64,000 bases of DNA from Melampsora larici-populina 98AG31 (lineage: Eukaryota > Basidiomycota > Pucciniomycetes > Pucciniales > Melampsoraceae): positions 391,196 to 455,195 of the forward strand of contig NW_006768770.1 of NCBI RefSeq assembly GCF_000204055.1, in the 5' to 3' direction. The translations under genes were made by a program, and so were the position numbers. The notes under the pieces are model-generated. The model ran no database searches. It had not been told where the DNA came from and worked only from the letters and a program-made list of their open reading frames with translations. The stretch's first letter is position 1. Each line of letters starts with the position of its first letter. Shown one piece after another: positions 57,517 through 64,000 of this stretch.

Positions 57517-59451
57517 GCTATACTATATGAACTTGGGGATCTTTATCAGTGGCCAATTAGATAAGAAGAAAATCAAACTTGACCGTACCCTCATTGACGG
57601 GTACCAATACACCAACATGCCCTTCAACTGGCCAGTAGAAGAAAAAGACCAATTCAAACTGGCGGAAAAAGAGCTAGAAAACGTTGAAGGATGGAACACA
57701 ATTCTTTCAACCGCCTTTAAAACAAAACGACTTGAAGATCTAACTATGTCCGGTTTCAATGAAGACATAGAAGATCCCGTTGTCTGGGCTGTGGATTACA
57801 TTAAAACCAACAAAATCATTATAAATCTTGAAGATACCAGAGACAAGCAAGAAGAAGGAAAAGAAGACGTTATTGCCCTCAACATGATTGATTTAACCAC
57901 ACTGGATGAAAAAGAAATCATTGAACTTAACACGGTTGACTTAGCAACTCAAGACACAACCAAATATACCTCACTACCCATCTATGCATGCTATTTCAGA
58001 AACATGCCAGTTGACACAATTCTCAATACTGGCGCTGCCGCCAATTATGTCTCAGAAAGCAGACTGAATGATATGAACAGAATGAACCCCCACCATATCA
58101 AGATCAAAACGGTATAAGGACGTGGTGTGAGACTAGCCAATGGAGCTCAAGAAGTTGCTAACAAGATCACAGTGTTTGAAGTTGAGATGGACCACCACAA
58201 GAAGAACGGATCTTTCTCCTTCAAGGTGGAAGTTGTTGTACTACCCTTGCCCAATATCTCCCTAATTTTAGGACTTCCATGGTCCAAGGAGTACAATCCA
58301 AGCATAGACTTCAAAACCAGAGTCTATATGGTAGATGCTAAAGTCAGCAACGAAACTTTCTCTTTTGGCCCGCGGTCCGACAAACCAAAGTTGTTTACTA
58401 TAGAAGATAAATCCTTTGGTAATCAACTCTTAGAATCAACAAGAAAGATTGCACCTTATTGCTTCAAGGCTGAAATTGAAATCCACGAACAAAAATATAA
58501 ACACTACATCGACATGGGAGAAAGTAAGCCCATCAAATCTCATGGAAGACCACTTACCCCCCCAGAACACAAACTAATCAGTCAATTTGTTGAAGAAGGC
58601 TTAAAACAGGGTATCATTGAAAAAACAGACTCACCTTGGAGCTCGCTGTTGCTATTGGTCAAGAAACAGGACGGAAGCACTCAAGTATGCGTTGATTATT
58701 GCGCTTTGAACAAGGTAACTAGGAAAAACGCATACCCTCTACCACGCATTGACAATGCGTACTTATTCCTCTCAGGCGCTAAAGTTTTCTCTACCATTGA
58801 CTTAAAACCCAGTTTCTGGCAGGTTCAAATGGCAGAAGCTGATAAACAAAAAACTGCTTTTACATGCAGACAAGGCCATTTTCAATGGAAGGTCATGCCG
58901 TTTGGACTATGTAATGCCCCAGCCACCTTCCAAGAAATGATGAACAATATTCTAAGAGATATCATTGACAAATTTGCACTTGTTTATCTAGATGATGTCG
59001 CAATTTACTCAAAAACTGAAGAAGAGCACCAGCAGCATATCGAAATGCATTTCAACATTTTGAACAAACATAACTTGGTAGTCTCTGGCAAAAAATGCCA
59101 ATGGGGGTTACCATCACTTCTCTTTCTAGGACACATTGTAGATAGCAACGGGATTTGAACAAACCCAGATAAAATGAAAAAAATTGTTGAGTGGCCCGTC
59201 CCCTCAAACATCTCCCATGTTAGAGGATTCTTGAACCTTTGTACTTACTACAAAAGGTTCATTGTGAAGTTCTCAATGATAGCCTCCCCGCTCTACAAAC
59301 TCACCGAAGGCTCAACCTAAACCAGGATCGCCTATCAGGTGGGGGAAGGAAGAGCAGGCATCATTTGAGAAACCTAAAATCTCCTCGTCAGAAACGGTAC
59401 CACTCCAACATCTGACCCCTTTCAAGCCCTTTGTACTTGACACAGACACAT
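57416..59451 (+). pseudogene. Protease-RT of the second gypsy element
   Basis: Frame 2 carries a retroviral-type protease whose catalytic triplet reads NTGA (ILNTGAAANYVSE) where DTGA or DSGA is expected. TAA at 58115-58117 follows, then a linker and RT with CVDYCALNKVTRKNAYPLPR, FSTIDLKPSFWQVQMAEADK, MPFGLCNAPATFQ and an intact YLDD box (LVYLDDVAIYS). TGA at 59156-59158 sits in NGI-stop-TNPDK, where the family has GIR-x-DP. After that the frame degrades within 290 bp and ends in RNase H. Confidence 0.85.
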
Positions 59452-59452
59452 G

Positions 59453-60901
59453 AATTTGAGTGATTTTGCATATTCTGAATGCTTTTTCATGACTCTTTCT
59501 TTTGACACCTGAATTTTTTTTTGAATTGTAAATAGATTTTTTTTCTACAAAAAAAATAATCTTTCTCTTTGGAACTTTCTTTTTGGATTAATCATCACAG
59601 GATAGGATTAGTCTTTTTTGTTTGAGAAAGACTGGTTAGCTTACAAATAATGATGTTTGGATCAGAGAACGTGATTGACAATATGCCCCCATGATGGTAT
59701 TAACCAGTGGGATTGGATTTCAATGATTTATAAGTGTTGAAGATTTGGGATTGTCTAATCCACTCATTTGGATTGGCCACTATTGGTTATGATAGGTTTT
59801 ATTCAATGTTTTTTACATAACAAGCTGTGGAAATAGGCACCGGAATTTATTTTCTCATTATTTACCAAATTCTTGGTAATCTCTTAAGAGCATCCGCACT
59901 CGTGCGGTAAGTCGGGTGCGGTAAGGTTAAATTTACCGCAAACGCGGGGTCTTTTCCACACCGGTGAAAAATTAGCCCCGCGGTAGTTAATTTTCGGTCA
60001 TTTTGCGTTAGCGAATCGGTAAATTTACCAATTGGCTAACGCATGCGGTATCACACATCACGACTTGTTCCCGGCAACTCGACTCCAAAAACAAAACTCA
60101 ACCAGACCTCCAACACCAAAGTCAACAACCAATATATCCTTTTCACCACTCACACACGATGAATTCCAAGCCTTACAGTTGCATGAATCAACTCGAGAAC
60201 GTTTGACACCGATCGATGTCTTCAATTGAAATAAGTCAATCAACCATCTTGAACTCGACTCCAAACCATTCAGATGAAAATGAAAGATGTCTAGATTCAT
60301 ATAGCTATGTAGAGGTCAATATTTAAGAAAATCAACATTAAAAGACCAATCATTGGAGGACTTTTAGGATCAAGTGATACAAATTAAAAATTGAAGTTTG
60401 GATTTTTATTTCCTAGTTTTAAATCTTTAAATCTTTTACAAGATCATTATGTGTATTCAGACTCATTAAAAGCTTTCTCGATGTAGTAAAGCCTTTGTTT
60501 TTTAATCGGAATTCATGTATTAAGATCTGAACAAACTCATGTTAAATTTGTAATTTTAAATTAAGATCTATCGATCGAGTAGATGAACAGGATGATATCG
60601 GGTCTTCATGTGTAGATGGAGTATTAGTATCTTAGTGCAAAGAAGAGAACAGTGCCTCTATCACATGAAAACTGGCCATGAAAGCAGGTGATGTGTACTC
60701 AAAAAATTAAAACTTTACCTTACTGCACGACCGGTGCGGAGTACATGCACTATCTGTAAAGTTATAAAAGTTACAGCGCTGCTAATGCAAACGAGTGCGA
60801 AATTTGGTTGAGTTAAGTAACTTTTTACTTAATGTTGTGTTTGTTACCGCACGTGACCAAATTAACAACCGCAAACGAGTGCGGATGCTCTAAACTCAAT
60901 A
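59453..60901 (+). repeat. Dispersed repeat, copy 2, interrupted by a MITE
   Basis: Same repeat as 51239-51763. Similarity runs from GAATTTGAGTGATTTTGC to the TAA before the MITE at 59888 and resumes with ACTCAATAG after the MITE's second TAA (60891-60893). Its left edge abuts the truncated gypsy element. Confidence 0.8.
59888..60890. mobile_element. 1.0-kb MITE-like element with GAGCATCCGCACTCG termini and TAA duplication
   Basis: Inverted termini GAGCATCCGCACTCG at 59888 and at 60890 (other strand), flanked by TAA at 59885-59887 and 60891-60893. GCGGTAA-type words repeat near both ends. A 65-codon frame at 60032-60229 (THDEFQALQLHESTRERLTP) is the only coding-like piece; its origin is unknown and might be a transposase or captured-gene remnant. 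The uninterrupted copy of the surrounding repeat (51239-51763) shows the empty site. Same terminus and 3-bp duplication as the elements at 16428 and 16978. Confidence 0.88.
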
Positions 60902-60989
60902 GGGCAGTTCAAGTTTGGCTTTTAAGGCACGATTTTATGTTTTACAACGTGATTGTTGTCCTTAAAGTTAATGTTATAAATTACGACCT

Positions 60990-61015
60990 GCGAGCCACCT
61001 CTCGAGGTGGCTCGC
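60990..61015. other. Perfect 12-bp inverted repeat (hairpin)
   Basis: GCGAGCCACCTC (60990-61001), spacer TC, GAGGTGGCTCGC (61004-61015). It sits in an AT-rich stretch (ATAAATTA on both sides). It is not followed by a T-run and no gene ends nearby, so it is not an obvious terminator. Confidence 0.85.
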
Positions 61016-61149
61016 TGACTTATAAATTATAAGACAACTTATAAATTTTTATGTCATCTGGCTCACACGCAAAAAAACGGGTGAAAGCAGGTGGTAACAG
61101 GACAGAGGTGAGGAAAAAAAATAAAAAATAAAAAAACGATGATCATTAG

Positions 61150-61232
61150 GTTTCACACGCTCTGCCCTGCTTTCACCCGTCTTTCACCCGTTTTCACCCG
61201 TTTTCACCTGCTTCCACCTGCTTCCACCCGCT
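61150..61232 (+). repeat. TTTTCACCCG decamer array
   Basis: About eight imperfect units of TTTCACCCG/TTCCACCTG in tandem. Low-complexity expansion; no function evident. Confidence 0.75.
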
Positions 61233-62034
61233 CGATCACCTACTCAATCGCCTTACGGAAAGGACGATGTATCCCTTTTTTCATCCTCATCCTCGGCCAT
61301 CTTCACCTCATCCATATCCATTCTCAACTTTCACGGATTCCGTTAACTCACACCTCACCCGGTTCCATCTCGATTGATTATTTTTTATTCAATTCTCAAT
61401 TCAATTCAATTCAATCATTCGATCATCAAAAATTCATTCAGTCTATGTTAGAAATTCTTTTTCGATCAAGTCAATGAAGTTCAACCCCAATCTGATTTTT
61501 CATTCGATAACTTTTATTCTCATCAAAAGCTCAACCTCTCAATCAAACCCAATTCCATTTCTTTCAATTGTTTTTTATTTAATTCAGTTTCTCGATTTGC
61601 AAGGATTCTATGAACTCACCCCGCACCCAGTTCTATCTCGTTTGACTCTTTCATTTATTCAATCACACAATTACTCGACATTCAACTTCAATCAAACTCG
61701 ATTTCGACTTCAAACGTGTGATTGGTGTTATTCTAAATCTTTTTATTCTTTCAATCTTCAACTTTTTAAATCTTCAATCAAACTCGATATTCAACTTTTT
61801 AAATCTTCAATCAAACTCGATATTCACTTCAAACGCTCTCAAACCCACCCAGTTTCATCTTGTTTGATAATTTTTTATTCAAAAACTCAATATTCAAATT
61901 TTTCGATCACTCGATTCCAATTAAATTCTCTTTTATTTAAATCAATCATTTACTTCGAAGCGTCATCTCTCATCACAATCATTTTGTTTGGATCGAATTG
62001 GCAAATTGATTGATTCTTGCGATTATCGGACACG

Positions 62035-63844
62035 ATGGAAGTTGTAGTAAGTAATCTACTTGGTTATAGGTTCTTCGTGTAAGAGTATGGCTGACACTCA
62101 ACATCTTTCTTAGCCTACCCGCGGGCCTCGCAGAACAAAAGCTCAGGTCGCGCAAGATCTCATGGCGAGTGGACGTGTAGGCAAGGGCAAGCCTACACCT
62201 GCTGAAGTTCAACAATCCCTTGTCGCTAGCAAAGCTCGTACTCAGCCGGCGGAAGCGAGTGTTTCAGGATCAACAGCTCAAACGTCTGTAACTGCGAAGA
62301 CACCTCGCCGAGGAACTCAATCTCAACCAATTAAGCCTTCAGCAGCACCTAGCGTAACACCCGGACGTAAAGCAACAGCCAGTAGCCCTAATTTCGAATT
62401 ACCTGACTATGAAGAGATTGTGACAAACCTGAGTCGTCCTCAATTCCGGAACGCTATTTTTGGTGGAGGTGTCAAAACGAAAGTGACTGGACAGGGAACC
62501 AAGGTCATCCTGAACAACCTAGCAATTCAACTGAACAACAACTACAATCAGCGCAACACAACCACTAAGATGCGACTCACTGGACGCCAACTTCAGCTGC
62601 GATTACAACAATACAAAGGAAAATACATGGCAACCAAGCGTAAAAGCCTAAGTACCGGTTTTGGAGTTACCGATACAGAACAGAAACGAGGGCTTTCAAT
62701 TGAAGGTAAACTTGAGGAGATGTGTCCGCTTTATTCCAAGATGGATGCGATTTTCAAAGATAAGGGGAATGTGAATGCCTTTGGGATCATGGATAGTGGC
62801 GTGAATGACGGTGAAGAAGAAGAAGAAGAAGCAGAAGAAGAAGAAGAAGAAGAAATAGAAGAAGAAGAAGAAGAAGAAATAGAAGATGAAGAAGTTCAAG
62901 ATGAAGATGAAGATGTTCAAGATGAAGACTTAGATGTTCAAGATGAAGACTTAGATGTCAAGCCTCAAGTTGCGTTATTTGGTGCGAAGGAAATTGTGAT
63001 ATCAGACTCTGAAGAAGATGAAGAGCTTTTGAAAATCAAGCGCCGCATCGAAGGAAACACTATCAATGACAACCTGCCCGACTTGCCTCTTATGCCTCCT
63101 CCACCTCCGCTTTCATACAACCAATCAACTGCGAAACCTCAAAAACCTCAATCTAATCAATTCACTCAAAATCCAAAGTCTTCTCAAAAGTCTTCTCAAA
63201 AGACTCCAAACACAAAAGAGAAAGTTATCAGCAAGCAATCGGAAGCTTCAACCTCAACCTCGACCTCAACCAGCGCGACCCGTCCTAAACGAAAACGTGC
63301 TACACCAGCAGTCCGCAGAAAGCGAGCTCATTCTGCCCAACTCACCCACGCCGAACTCGCTTTGGACGACTCTGATCTTGAAAACAAAGGAGGCCTAGTT
63401 GAAGAGGGCAGCAGCATGGCGGTCCTTCCACATCGAGGAACCTTAGCTGGCCGCCAATTGGATCCCCTTCCATCCATTGATCCTTCAACCGTGCGCACCA
63501 GAGAGCACAAGCATCCAGTTGCAGCTGCTCTTCAAAATGGAAACGATGTCAAGATGTCCATACTGAAGGACAACAGCGATTGGCGACACTTATTTGAAGA
63601 GAGGAAACTGGCAGAAGAACTTCGTTTGAGCAATGAGAAGAAGAGTGTTGAAGCATCAAAGTTAGAGTGGGCAAGAGAGCAATATTATCATGAACACAAA
63701 GAATCTCAAGAGAAGGCTGTTGCTGAAAAGAAGTTGGAAGAGGCACGCGAGAGAAGTCAGGTGGCTAAAGATTTGGCTTTAGGTGGCAAGTCTCCTGAAG
63801 AGGTGCGAGATTATCTCAATGTAATCTTTCCAAAAGATCAATGA
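62035..63844 (+). CDS. Myb/SANT-like (trihelix-type) DNA-binding protein, acidic middle, coiled-coil tail
   Basis: The preferred model has a 12-nt first exon (62035-62046, MEVV), a 67-nt intron (GTAAGT...CTTAG, 62047-62113) and exon 62114-63844, 580 residues in all. Without that intron the frame has TAG at 62111-62113 and the first ATG is 62162 (MASGRVGKG). Residues ~95-210 fit a Myb/SANT-like DNA-binding domain (RLTGRQLQLRLQQYKGKY; LSTGFGV; LEEMCPLYSKMDAIF). Then come an acidic run encoded by GAA repeats (62811-62900), three VQDEDLD-type repeats, a basic patch (RPKRKRATPAVRRKR, likely nuclear import) and a charged C-terminal helix (EERKLAEELRLSNEKKSVEA) ending SPEEVRDYLNVIF. Such proteins are often PIF/Harbinger partners or domesticated from them; that link is inferred. 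Confidence 0.75.
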
Positions 63845-64000
63845 TATCAAAGGTATGTGATCATTTAGATATGATTATCAATTTGCTCTTGCTGACTCTG
63901 ATTCTTCTGCAAATGAAGTTGTTCTTCATTTTTGTTATTTGTTTTTCCTTTTCAAATCAATATCCCTTTCAAATCAGTCCATAAAATTAACAAAAGCTCG

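Larger units (their letters stand above)
56024..59451 (+). mobile_element. Second Ty3/gypsy element, decayed and 3'-truncated
   Basis: Gag with a CCHC knuckle, a protease-like region and RT follow one another on the plus strand. Sequence similarity breaks off at the start of RNase H (PFVLDTDT, near 59450), exactly where the dispersed repeat copy begins (59453); integrase and the 3' LTR are missing. The coding frame has several stops and two frame changes. Confidence 0.85.
60902..62034. other. Intergenic, repeat-rich promoter side of the Myb/SANT-like gene
   Basis: Contains the hairpin at 60990-61015, the TTTCACCCG array at 61150-61232 and a two-copy 33-bp repeat (CAACTTTTTAAATCTTCAAT at about 61760 and 61793). 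An inverted match links CGGGTGAAAGCAGG (61079-61092) with CCTGCTTTCACCCG in the array. No supported gene. Confidence 0.6.

Noticed and set aside
62696..62920. Minus-strand poly-Phe open frame
   Set aside because: It is the complement of the GAA/Glu repeat of the Myb/SANT-like gene.
1..64000. tRNA and rRNA genes
   Set aside because: No cloverleaf with a TTCGA loop and matching acceptor stem, and no rRNA-like stretch, was found by eye; a covariance-model scan would be decisive.

Overview
This is eukaryotic, intron-rich fungal DNA. Short introns (mostly 65-90 nt, GT-AG), spliced housekeeping genes, chromodomain-bearing Ty3/gypsy and Ty1/copia elements, and a small secreted cysteine-rich protein point to a basidiomycete, most likely a rust fungus (Pucciniales, Melampsora- or Puccinia-like). 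The species assignment is an inference from gene content and style, not from a marker gene.

Layout. 1-9.6 kb is transposon-derived: a Ty1/copia element running off the left edge on the minus strand, a nearly palindromic CACTA-like foldback element (2949-3764), a chromodomain Ty3/gypsy element broken by stops, and a decayed unidentified coding sequence. 9.9-15.5 kb holds HAM1 (ITP/dITP pyrophosphatase, 8 exons) and a long Ser/Pro/Thr-rich gene of unknown function. 16.4-26.2 kb is again mobile: two short MITEs with 3-bp target duplications, a complete 5.2-kb Tc1/mariner-like transposon (18099-23334) with an intact DD34E transposase and opposite-strand passenger coding sequence, then relics of PIF/Harbinger and gypsy elements and tandem repeats.

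26.9-51.0 kb is a compact host-gene island with no recognised transposon: asparaginyl-tRNA synthetase, an RCC1-repeat mitochondrial protein, trifunctional folate synthesis FOL1, PGS1 (phosphatidylglycerophosphate synthase), an unknown protein, alkaline ceramidase, a kappa-class GST/DsbA-like protein split by 7- to 19-nt exons, and the mitochondrial arginine-specific carbamoyl-phosphate synthase large subunit. 51-64 kb returns to repeats: a 525-bp sequence that recurs at 59.4 kb, a five-exon secreted cysteine-rich protein (candidate effector), a decayed second gypsy element, a 1-kb MITE with TAA target duplication, and a Myb/SANT-like protein gene.

The housekeeping genes are not an operon; they share only neighbourhood, with two divergent promoter pairs (29086-29768 and 46222-46702). 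Two features stand out. One is the Tc1/mariner-like element with its passenger genes. The other is a recurring signature of TGA stops at positions expected to be CGA in the dead elements, mostly preceded by T. This fits C-to-T mutation at TCG. Exon coordinates were worked out by hand from reading frames, splice signals and family conservation; all full models given sum to a multiple of three.
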